Program-made: the position numbers and the translations under genes
The notes under the pieces: generated by a model
The model's database searches: none
Seen by the model: only the letters and a program-made list of their open reading frames with translations
Told to the model about the DNA's origin: nothing
Shown: positions 7,918 through 14,778 of the stretch, in pieces
Layout: the number at the start of each line of letters is the position of its first letter
Position numbering within the stretch: the stretch's first letter is position 1
Assembly (NCBI GenBank): GCA_002372135.1
Contig: DFIN01000011.1
Coordinates: 1 to 18,708 of the forward strand
Direction: 5' to 3'
DNA from: Bacteroidales bacterium UBA3696
GTDB lineage: Bacteria; Bacteroidota; Bacteroidia; Bacteroidales; Paludibacteraceae
Length of the DNA: 18,708 bases

Positions 7918-8743
7918 GACAGCCAATCAGCCATCCTGCCAATAAGCCGAGAATAGTGCATTTGAGTCTGCCGTTGATGGGTTTGCGACAAGGTGTGAAG
8001 TGGTTTTGCAGTACCACAGGGGCTGTACATTGGGAGTAATAGTGGTCGCGAATCGTTTTCTTAACCAGGTATTCTTCTATTTTTGCAAGCGGCAATACAA
8101 TCTCTTTCTTGCCGTTGGTGATGTTCCACCCGCTGACATGGGCTTGCTCATTGCCGGCGGAAGCATAGAGCGTGGAGGTCATCGAATCTAATTTGTCCAC
8201 CTGCTCGCTGTCAAAACGGAATTGCCTGTCAGCATGCGCTTTATAGACTTGGTAGGCTGCCACGAACACGGGATTCGTATTCAATGTCCGGAGTATCTGC
8301 TCTTCTTGTTGGGGGATTTTGTCTAATTCTTTTGACTCAAACTGCAAGGCTATCTGTCGGGGCATGACCACGTCTATGGTGTCGTAGATAGAGTGTTTGC
8401 GTTTGTAGTCCACAAAATCCGGTGTGCCGTTGTGAGCGCAGTCGATGACATGAAAAGCCTCGTAGCAGAGATCTAACGATTCGTAGAAAGTCGTTACTTC
8501 TTGCACGGTAGGTCCGTTGAGGGTTGCGATGGCTTGTATCTTGTATCGTTGGTTAGACGGGCGCGCATAGTAGAGTGCTGCGGCTCCAATGAGCAGCGTA
8601 ATCGTTCCTACTAACCACCATTTTCGCCAACTGAGGCGCACCATTTGACCCAGCTTGCGGCCGAACCATCGGCATGCGTCATATAGTGCATGGCAACCGC
8701 TTTGAACGGCATCCCATAGCGTCGTTATTTGTTTCTGTTCCAT
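7850..8743 (-). CDS. Wzz-like chain-length-determinant-type membrane protein
   Basis: This 297-residue protein has the architecture of polysaccharide co-polymerases (Wzz/FepE type). A cytoplasmic N-terminus is followed by a membrane helix at about 42-60 (WWLVGTITLLIGAAALYYA), a large periplasmic domain of about 200 residues, and a second membrane helix at about 263-282 (LGLLAGWLIGCLIAALIDD) with a short charged tail. No Walker motifs follow, so it is not a BY-kinase fusion. Wzz proteins set O-antigen or capsule chain length, but no polysaccharide genes are nearby and the periplasmic sequence is divergent, so the function is an inference from topology. The ATG at 8743 lies 38 bases after the ftsZ stop, so it is probably the last gene of the murC-ftsQ-ftsA-ftsZ transcript. 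Its 3' end overlaps dedA. Confidence 0.7.
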   Translation of the reverse strand: MEQKQITTLWDAVQSGCHALYDACRWFGRKLGQMVRLSWRKWWLVGTITLLIGAAALYYARPSNQRYKIQAIATLNGPTVQEVTTFYESLDLCYEAFHVIDCAHNGTPDFVDYKRKHSIYDTIDVVMPRQIALQFESKELDKIPQQEEQILRTLNTNPVFVAAYQVYKAHADRQFRFDSEQVDKLDSMTSTLYASAGNEQAHVSGWNITNGKKEIVLPLAKIEEYLVKKTIRDHYYSQCTAPVVLQNHFTPCRKPINGRLKCTILGLLAGWLIGCLIAALIDDRQRIRQWLQQPAQE

Positions 8744-8781
8744 AATTGCTTAGCCCAATTTTATAGGGTGAAGTGTAGGGT

Positions 8782-10104
8782 TTATCTTCTGCCTCGCATC
8801 CAACCGAATAGACCGCCTGTATCTGTGTCGTCGTCTGCGGGCTTGGGGGGTGGAGTCGGTTTTGAGGGAGTGGCTGCAGGCACGTCTTCAAACTGTATGA
8901 CGATTTCTTTGTCGTCGTTCGTGCCGTGTTTTTGTGCCTCTTCTTGGGCTTTCTTTCGTGCTTCCTCTTGGGCTTTGATCCGTGCTTCTTCTTGGGCTTT
9001 AAGTTGTGCCTCTTGCTCAGCCTTCCTGCGCTCCTCTTCTTCGCGTTTCTTGCGTTCTTCCTCTTCGGTGTAGTTCTTCTCAATGGCCTGTGTGATGGTC
9101 GGTCGGTTGGGATTGTCCGTATCCTCCGTGGTCGGTATGTCGCTAATGGTATAGCCGGTGGCTATAAGTGTCAGTCGCAGCTCTTCGCCGAGTGTATTGT
9201 CGTAGGTGGCACCCCACCGAACAGCCACTGCCTGACCGACTTCTTTCTTGAAGGCGTTGAGTTGTTTGAACTCTGCCATCTTGACCGCATGCTCTTCGGA
9301 GCAGTAGAGTTGGATGAGGATACGGTTGGCTCCGTGTACGTCGTTGGAATTGACTAACGGCGATTCGAGCGCATTGCGTATGGCGTTCGTGATTCGGTTT
9401 TCGCCGGAGGCTCTGCCTACATTCATAATGGCAACGTGTCCTCCTTTGAGGGTGTTATAAACATCGGCAAAGTCGGTATTGACATATCCTTCAATGGTGA
9501 TAATTTCGGCTATTGATTTGGCAGCATTGCTAATCACGTCATCGGCTTTGGCGAAGGCTGTTTTGATATCCATGTCGGGATAAATCTCGGTCAGTTTCTC
9601 ATTGCTGATGACGATGATGGCATCCACGTGGTTGGATAGTTCGGCAACACCCTTCATCGCTTTTTCTATTTGTTCGTACCCTTCGAAAGCGAACGGAATG
9701 GTAACGATTCCGACGGTCAGAATATTCATTTCGCGTGCCACTTCGGCAATGACGGGCGATGCGCCTGTACCTGTTCCGCCTCCCATCCCGGCTGCGATAA
9801 AGAGCATCTTGGTGCCGTCGTCTAAGGCTTCCTTGATGCGGTCGCGGTTTTCCTCAGCGTATTTACGCGCTTTTTCAGGTTCGCCCCCTGCCCCTAATCC
9901 CGGACCTAATTGCAGTTTGGAGGGGATGGGGGAGGATGAAAGTACTTGCCGGTCGGTATTGCAAATAAGGTACGTTACGCCTTCTACGCCTTGGCGATAC
10001 ATATAGTTGATAGCGTTACCGCCACCGCCACCGACACCCATCACTTTGATGATGGAGTCTTGGGCAAATTCGAGTTGGATGGGGAGTAAGGATTCGTCTT
10101 CCAT
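8782..10104 (-). CDS. ftsZ: Cell division protein FtsZ
   Basis: FtsZ is the tubulin-like GTPase that forms the division ring. The GTPase core (about 1-320) is intact: GVGGGGGNA at 23-31, the tubulin signature GGGTGTG at 108-114, and the T7 catalytic loop with N209, D211 and D214 in NTDFADV. At 440 residues it is longer than E. coli FtsZ (383) because of its C-terminal extension: a charged E/K/R-rich stretch (347-392) with four octads of the form KAQEEARx, then a proline-rich segment (412-422) and an end reading GLFGWMRGRR. The classical D-x-P-x-F-L tail that binds FtsA and ZipA is not obvious; a DVPA at 407-410 is the nearest match. It lies 31 bases downstream of ftsA, as usual for this cluster. 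Confidence 0.97.
   Translation of the reverse strand: MEDESLLPIQLEFAQDSIIKVMGVGGGGGNAINYMYRQGVEGVTYLICNTDRQVLSSSPIPSKLQLGPGLGAGGEPEKARKYAEENRDRIKEALDDGTKMLFIAAGMGGGTGTGASPVIAEVAREMNILTVGIVTIPFAFEGYEQIEKAMKGVAELSNHVDAIIVISNEKLTEIYPDMDIKTAFAKADDVISNAAKSIAEIITIEGYVNTDFADVYNTLKGGHVAIMNVGRASGENRITNAIRNALESPLVNSNDVHGANRILIQLYCSEEHAVKMAEFKQLNAFKKEVGQAVAVRWGATYDNTLGEELRLTLIATGYTISDIPTTEDTDNPNRPTITQAIEKNYTEEEERKKREEEERRKAEQEAQLKAQEEARIKAQEEARKKAQEEAQKHGTNDDKEIVIQFEDVPAATPSKPTPPPKPADDDTDTGGLFGWMRGRR
8929..9024 (-). repeat. Four tandem 24-base units in the ftsZ linker (8-residue repeat)
   Basis: Residues 361-392 of FtsZ read as four consecutive octapeptides: KAEQEAQL, KAQEEARI, KAQEEARK and KAQEEAQK. 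On the + strand the three units nearest 8929 are close 24-base repeats built around the core CTTCTTGGGCTTT or CCTCTTGGGCTTT. The fourth, at 9001-9024, has diverged. Copy number could vary by slippage without breaking the frame. Confidence 0.85.
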
Positions 10105-10135
10105 ATCGTGTAGGTTGATTTTGTCAAAAAAAAGG

Positions 10136-11437
10136 TTAGTAATCTATTTTGGAGTCCGCCCCTGAAAAGAAATCGATGAACGATTGTTTGGCAACTTCTA
10201 CGCGGCTTTTGAACGATTTATTGTCCGGGACGACTTGTTGCGGGTGTTTGTCTCTCCAGTCTGCGCCCGTTATGAGTGCGCCTACGAGCGAGGCATAGCG
10301 CGGCTTACAGAACTCGTCGTCTGTATTTCGGTCTAAGAGGTAGGCATGGCTTCCGTATTTTACCGGTATGCTGACTTGACTTTGCAGCCATTGGGGGAAG
10401 CCGTTGAGCATGCTTGCGCCGCCGGTGAGGTAAAGACAACTAATACGCTCTTCAAAAGGCTGTAACGCAGCGAGAAGAGGTTGCAATATCTCGTTGAGTT
10501 TGAGCTCAATATAGGCTGCCAATTCGGTTAGTTTGATATGCGTGTTCCCCTCGCCGGCACGATTGGACGGAATAGCCATCTGCTGATCCCGCTCTATATA
10601 AGCGGGCGAGGCTTGCCCGAAGTGGCATTTGATATATTCGGCATATTCGAACGATATACCTTGCTGCTCTATAAAGCGGCTGATATGCCATCCGCCTTGT
10701 GCTACCACCTTATTGAGCAGATACTGGTTGCCTTTATAGATGGTCAGTGTAGTGGTTTGTGCGCCCATGTCAAGGATAGCGCATCCGTTGGTAAGTATAT
10801 CGTTATTACCGGCAGACAAGGCACTAAATAGTGCATCGGGGCGGACAAACAGCTTCTCCAAACTGATTTTGGCGTGCAGAAAACTCTCGTTCAGTTTATC
10901 AAGTCCTTTTTTGTATCCGACAAAGGCGGTATAGTGCGCTTCCACGAGTGCGGCTGTGCATTTCTCGTCCACTTCATGGTCCACTTCTACTCCATCTAAT
11001 ACATAGTAGGACAGCACGAGGTCAAATACAGCCGCTTCTGCGTTTCCTTGCTCAATTTTGTCATAGCACTCTTTGCGTAGTTCTTGCTTGAGTGCTTCTG
11101 AAATAGGTTTTTTGCGTATTTGGTCGCGTTTGGCTCTTACTTCTATGATTTGCATACCCTTTCCGCCTATGAGCGTATAGGCAGATAGAATGGTTTCTAC
11201 CCCAATGCGATTGGCTAATAAATGGAGCGAGTGGTCAATGGCAAATCCGGCATCGTCGGATCTAACCACAACCCCGCGGTCCACGCAGGGTTCGTTCACG
11301 TATTCTTCGTAGCCGATGATGTGTAGCATGTCTTCGCCTACTTTTTCGGCTGCCATAGCACGTATGTTGTTGCTTCCGACCTCAACGGCTACGAGTGGCA
11401 GGTCGGTAGTGGCATGGGTGATAATCTTTTTGGGCAT
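10136..11437 (-). CDS. ftsA: Cell division protein FtsA
   Basis: FtsA is the actin-like ATPase that tethers FtsZ to the membrane and recruits later division proteins. The 433-residue protein has the actin-fold N-terminal phosphate motif (VAVEVGSNNIRA, 17-28), the SHS2/1C insertion (about 84-165), the second phosphate loop DMGAQTTTLTIY at 223-234, and the adenosine motif YLTGGASMLNG at 336-346. The C-terminus (RVEVAKQSFIDFFSG, about 412-426) is amphipathic and fits the membrane-targeting helix. The second phosphate motif has GAQTT in place of the proteobacterial GGGTT. It lies 24 bases after ftsQ and 31 before ftsZ on the same strand, the canonical order. Confidence 0.96.
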   Translation of the reverse strand: MPKKIITHATTDLPLVAVEVGSNNIRAMAAEKVGEDMLHIIGYEEYVNEPCVDRGVVVRSDDAGFAIDHSLHLLANRIGVETILSAYTLIGGKGMQIIEVRAKRDQIRKKPISEALKQELRKECYDKIEQGNAEAAVFDLVLSYYVLDGVEVDHEVDEKCTAALVEAHYTAFVGYKKGLDKLNESFLHAKISLEKLFVRPDALFSALSAGNNDILTNGCAILDMGAQTTTLTIYKGNQYLLNKVVAQGGWHISRFIEQQGISFEYAEYIKCHFGQASPAYIERDQQMAIPSNRAGEGNTHIKLTELAAYIELKLNEILQPLLAALQPFEERISCLYLTGGASMLNGFPQWLQSQVSIPVKYGSHAYLLDRNTDDEFCKPRYASLVGALITGADWRDKHPQQVVPDNKSFKSRVEVAKQSFIDFFSGADSKIDY

Positions 11438-11461
11438 GGTGTGTATAGGATTGGGGTGTTT

Positions 11462-12187
11462 TTACTTTCGTCCTACTACTTGTCCGTCAAAGCGGGCATC
11501 TAATTCGCGATAGGCGGGAAATTCGTAAGACCGACCGGTCGTTTCTTCGATGAAGATACGCACTTTGTTCAGTTTTTGTTCGTAGTTCTCTATCGTTCCG
11601 ATTCGTATTTGCGGTTCGGGTGAGGCTTGGTGGAGTATGACTTGTTTGCCTTCTTTTATTTCAATGCTTTGAATGCGCGGTTGCCAAAACGAGTTGTCTT
11701 GCAGCCATAGTACCATATCCGCCACTTCTTCTTTAGCCATTCGTTCTCCCACATGTCCGGTTACGCGCATGGCATTGTGATGTATGCCGGTGCGGATGGG
11801 CATGCGCTCGCGGTCGGAGTCGATGAAGTAGGAGTCGGTGGCTGTAATGACGCGCAGGATGGGGTGTCGCTGTTCAATCACCAGTTGGATACACGTATCG
11901 CCGCGACGCGAACATTGGGCACTGCGAACCATATCGTGGGCGGTAACGGCATTCTCTATCGTTTGCAGCGGCACTTCTTGCATTTTTTGTCCTACGGGAT
12001 GAATGTGCTGTTGGTGCAAGAGCGAATGTACTTCCTTTTCGGTTATAAAGGCTTCGGAAGAGGGATTGATACGAATGAGCAACGCGCGACAAACCTCATT
12101 TTTAGGTTGGCGCTTAGCCCAGAAAGCAGCTGCTGCGACGAGAGCAATGGCAAACACGATGCCGGCTATACGAATAATGTTACGCAT
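11462..12187 (-). CDS. ftsQ: Cell division protein FtsQ (DivIB)
   Basis: FtsQ is a bitopic inner-membrane protein of the divisome that links FtsB/FtsL to the early division proteins. This 241-residue copy has a short cytoplasmic N-terminus, one membrane helix at about 6-23 (IAGIVFAIALVAAAAFW), a POTRA-like domain (about 38-105, including the pattern I-T-E-K-E-V followed by I-E-N-A-V-T and V-I-E-Q-R-H-P) and a beta domain continuing to about 225. FtsQ sequences are poorly conserved, so the call rests on topology, the POTRA pattern and the position between murC and ftsA. The ATG at 12187 overlaps the murC stop by 8 bases, implying translational coupling. Confidence 0.9.
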   Translation of the reverse strand: MRNIIRIAGIVFAIALVAAAAFWAKRQPKNEVCRALLIRINPSSEAFITEKEVHSLLHQQHIHPVGQKMQEVPLQTIENAVTAHDMVRSAQCSRRGDTCIQLVIEQRHPILRVITATDSYFIDSDRERMPIRTGIHHNAMRVTGHVGERMAKEEVADMVLWLQDNSFWQPRIQSIEIKEGKQVILHQASPEPQIRIGTIENYEQKLNKVRIFIEETTGRSYEFPAYRELDARFDGQVVGRK

Positions 12188-13670
12188 GGAGTCGTTGGGT
12201 TAGGATGGGTACTAAACGGTCTATACTGCCTGCTCCGAGGGTGAGTAGAACCACGTTTGGATGAGCGTGTATGCGTTGCTGCAAATAGGTCAAAAAAGAG
12301 GGTTGCTCGCTCCCTAAGGCATCCAATACGGGTACGGCATCGGGGCTTATCCCTTTCCGCGCGGCTATTTGCCTTGCCAATCGGGCGGATGTAACGCCTT
12401 CTATGGGTTGCTCGCGGGCAGGGTAGATGGGGAGCAAAATCAGTTCGTCCAACAGGCTGAGCACTTCTACAAACCCGTCATTGAGGTCGCGTGTGCGGCT
12501 GAACAAGTGGGGCTGGAAAATACCCATCAAGTACCGATCCGGGTAGATGCTTTTAGCCGATTGGATGGCTGTCCGTAGCTCTTCGGGGTGGTGGGCATAG
12601 TCGTCTATGTAGGTCAAGTGCGGGGAGCGAATGAGCATGTTGAAGCGGCGTTGCACACCTTGGTAAGTTTGCAGTCCTATCCGCAATGCGTTGAGGTCAG
12701 CACCGGCTAACCATGCTACTGCCATTGCGGCAGTGGCGTTCTCTACATTGAATAGTACGGGTACGTTCAGTTCCAAGTCAGTCAGCCGGATAGGCTCGGA
12801 GGTACCGACATGCAGCCGCTCGCTCACCACCTTGGGAGAGATGTGCCAATCGAACAGCAGATGACCATTGGTCAAGCGGATATGGTCGGCATAAAAATCG
12901 GCTGTTGCGTTTTCCGGATCGCGTTCGTCGGCACTATAGGTATAGACCTCGGGTAAATGGGGCGCATCGGGCAAGGTCAGATGATAGCCCTTTTTGAGTA
13001 CAATAGCCTCTTGTACGAGGGCGGCATATTGGTTGAATCCTTCCTGATAAGCCTCTGCCGTACCATAAATATCGAGGTGGTCGGGGTCAATGGCGGTGAT
13101 GGCGGTGATAGCCGGATGCAGGTGCAAAAACGAGCGGTCGTATTCGTCGGCTTCCACCACGCTTAGGGGGCTGTGCGGACTAATGAGCAGGTTAGTTTGG
13201 TAGTTTTGGCTGATACCTCCTAAGAAGGCGTTGGTACCTTGTGGCGTTTGTTGCAGAATATGAGCCAGCAAGGTGGATGTGGAGGTCTTGCCGTGGGTTC
13301 CTGCCACGCACAGGGCACGTTGGCGGCGTGTGATTAGTCCGAGCAGTTCGGCACGTTTGATAAGGGTCGTGTCGGGTCGTTGCTGCAAGTAGCGGTACAG
13401 GTGCGTATCTTTGGGTACGGCGGGCGTCCATACTACGGTCAGAGGACTGCCCTTTTGTGTGGACGGCAGTGTGTCCAGCCATCGGCAGACCTCTTCCTTG
13501 TCGTCTTGATAGGTAACGGGTATGCCTTCTTCTTCTAAATGGTGAGTAAGCGGAGAGGGAGTGCGGTCGTAGCCTGCCACACTGCCCCCTTGCGCTTTTA
13601 CATAGCGTGCCAAGGCACTCATGCCAATGCCGCCTATGCCGAGGAAATAGTATGCTGAACCTGTAAACAC
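12180..13670 (-). CDS. murC: UDP-N-acetylmuramate--L-alanine ligase
   Basis: MurC adds L-alanine to UDP-MurNAc, the first amino-acid step of peptidoglycan precursor synthesis in the cytoplasm. The 496-residue protein has the nucleotide-binding N-terminal motif GIGGIGMSALAR at 11-22, the Mur-ligase ATP loop GTHGKTS at 124-130, the EADEYDRSFL block at 173-182 typical of MurC, IDPDHLDIYG at 194-203, and a C-terminal domain with YAHHPEE followed by FQPHLFSRTRDL. These separate it from MurD, MurE and MurF. It overlaps ftsQ by 8 bases. The usual upstream neighbours murG and ftsW are absent; instead an outer-membrane protein gene ends 21 bases upstream. Confidence 0.97.
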   Translation of the reverse strand: MFTGSAYYFLGIGGIGMSALARYVKAQGGSVAGYDRTPSPLTHHLEEEGIPVTYQDDKEEVCRWLDTLPSTQKGSPLTVVWTPAVPKDTHLYRYLQQRPDTTLIKRAELLGLITRRQRALCVAGTHGKTSTSTLLAHILQQTPQGTNAFLGGISQNYQTNLLISPHSPLSVVEADEYDRSFLHLHPAITAITAIDPDHLDIYGTAEAYQEGFNQYAALVQEAIVLKKGYHLTLPDAPHLPEVYTYSADERDPENATADFYADHIRLTNGHLLFDWHISPKVVSERLHVGTSEPIRLTDLELNVPVLFNVENATAAMAVAWLAGADLNALRIGLQTYQGVQRRFNMLIRSPHLTYIDDYAHHPEELRTAIQSAKSIYPDRYLMGIFQPHLFSRTRDLNDGFVEVLSLLDELILLPIYPAREQPIEGVTSARLARQIAARKGISPDAVPVLDALGSEQPSFLTYLQQRIHAHPNVVLLTLGAGSIDRLVPILTQRLHA

Positions 13671-13691
13671 GGTATCCCTACTCCTTGTTCT

Positions 13692-14597
13692 TTATTTCAG
13701 ATAGAATCCGCAACCTATATTCCAAAGGAAAGGATTGCGGGGCGTATTGACGCTGAAGCCCGTAGCCATGTCGTAGGGGTTAAGCATGAGGTTGGCAAAA
13801 GCCGTCATCATGCAGTGTTCTGCTATGTCTTTGTGCCAGTTGAGTTTGGCGCTGACGTTGCAGACCGCAAAGTCGCCTTGGAAGCCTGTGTACATACTTT
13901 TCCACGGGGTCATACCCACGCGTGCTTCGAGGCAGAGCGACTTGGGCAGATTGATGTCATATCCCAATTCGAGATACGAGGAATAGGCTCGCTGAAGGTC
14001 GCCGTTGTCGTTGATAAAGCCGTCGCGACCCCATGTGCGGGTGCACCATAACACGCTCAGGGGCAACGCATCGCTCACACGGTACTTGACACGCCATTCT
14101 TGTGTGATACCACCGTCGCCCGGGCGTTGGTTGGCAAAGTCGAAATAATCGGAAGGTTCACCTGCATGACTGCCGGTCATATAGTTATCAAAGTAGTACA
14201 TGTGCATAAACATGACGGTCAGTCCCCAACGGCTGAAGCCGAGCGTCATATCCACTTCGGGGTTAAATCCTTTGACGCGAGCGCGTGCGGGTGTGTTGTA
14301 GCCGTTGCCTTTGAAAGTCCAGTCGCACGCACCTATGTTCCACCACATGTCAAGAAACAGACCGCCGTAACCTACGTTGGCATCGGCTTGAATACTCATA
14401 CCGCCTACATACAGTCCGCGCCAAATGTAGTTGCTCACCAAGTCTGCCCCTACGCCGTAGGTGAAGCCCACCTTGGCGGAATAGTCCGGAAGGAGCGATT
14501 TCTTTTCTGTTTGGTTGTTCAACTCGGCTGCTGTGGCAGTCATCCCCATGGCTATCAGACCCAAAGCCAATAGCGAAGCGTAAATTTTGTGTTTCAT
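13692..14597 (-). CDS. TorF-like outer-membrane beta-barrel protein
   Basis: This 301-residue protein has a clear signal peptide (about 1-24, with cleavage near TAA before E25) and a mature part rich in alternating aromatic strands typical of a small outer-membrane barrel. The DLVSNYIWRGLYVGG segment at 52-66 resembles the start of TorF/Gcw-type putative porins, and the protein ends in an aromatic-rich strand (LWNIGCGFYLK). The substrate, if any, is unknown. The gene has its own promoter at 14641-14671. Its stop is only 21 bases before murC with no hairpin seen between, so transcription may run on into the murC-ftsQ-ftsA-ftsZ genes. A general outer-membrane protein of unknown function is the safe fallback. 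Confidence 0.8.
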   Translation of the reverse strand: MKHKIYASLLALGLIAMGMTATAAELNNQTEKKSLLPDYSAKVGFTYGVGADLVSNYIWRGLYVGGMSIQADANVGYGGLFLDMWWNIGACDWTFKGNGYNTPARARVKGFNPEVDMTLGFSRWGLTVMFMHMYYFDNYMTGSHAGEPSDYFDFANQRPGDGGITQEWRVKYRVSDALPLSVLWCTRTWGRDGFINDNGDLQRAYSSYLELGYDINLPKSLCLEARVGMTPWKSMYTGFQGDFAVCNVSAKLNWHKDIAEHCMMTAFANLMLNPYDMATGFSVNTPRNPFLWNIGCGFYLK

Positions 14598-14640
14598 TGT
14601 ATTAAAGAAATAATGGGTTGGTGTCTTGCTCTATTGGGCG

Positions 14641-14671
14641 CAAAAGTAACTGATTTAAGCGGGGTGGCAAA
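14641..14671 (-). promoter_or_regulatory. Bacteroidota-type promoter for the outer-membrane protein gene
   Basis: Read on the - strand, TACTTTTG (14648 to 14641) matches the -7 consensus TAnnTTTG, and TTTG (14671 to 14668) lies 19 bases upstream in the -33 position, inside an A-tract on the + strand. It is 43 bases before the start codon at 14597. No other strong promoter was seen down to ftsZ, so it may also serve the division genes. Confidence 0.75.
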
Positions 14672-14709
14672 AAAAAAAGAAAAAAGATACTATGTACCGA
14701 AATTTGCAC

Positions 14710-14717
14710 TATTTTTG
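14710..14717 (+). promoter_or_regulatory. Probable -7 element for the NSS transporter gene
   Basis: TATTTTTG matches TAnnTTTG and lies 61 bases before the ATG at 14779. No TTG or TTTG is present at the expected -33 position (about 14685-14690), so the promoter is weaker or relies on another factor. It lies back to back with the outer-membrane protein promoter. Confidence 0.5.
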
Positions 14718-14729
14718 TGCGCCGTTTTG

Positions 14730-14765
14730 AATCTTTAAATCTTTTAATCAATAAATCTTTAAATC
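14730..14765 (+). repeat. Two 12-base direct repeats in the transporter leader
   Basis: AATCTTTAAATC occurs at 14730-14741 and again at 14754-14765, exactly 24 bases apart, with a related 12-base spacer (TTTTAATCAATA). Both copies lie between the likely -7 element and the start codon, so they would be in the 5' untranslated leader. They could be a regulator-binding site or an unstructured AT-rich leader that helps initiation. Confidence 0.6.
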
Positions 14766-14778
14766 ATTCATTCTACTT

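Noticed and set aside
8929..9024. The 24-base tandem repeat as a possible CRISPR or mobile-element repeat
   Set aside because: The units are contiguous without spacers and stay in frame within ftsZ, so they are a coding repeat.
8679..9083. A very basic 134-residue - strand ORF (repeated KPKKKH-like blocks)
   Set aside because: It is a second frame of the ftsZ octad repeats. The 24-base repeat keeps all frames open and creates a false basic repeat protein.
11753..12244. A 163-residue + strand ORF
   Set aside because: It is antisense to ftsQ and the end of murC, with no start-site or motif support.
14100..14573. A 157-residue + strand ORF
   Set aside because: It is antisense to the outer-membrane protein gene, which has a signal peptide and a matching promoter.
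14706..14720. Short inverted repeat GCAC-N7-GTGC over the transporter -7 element
   Set aside because: A 4-base stem is too short to separate from chance in this composition.
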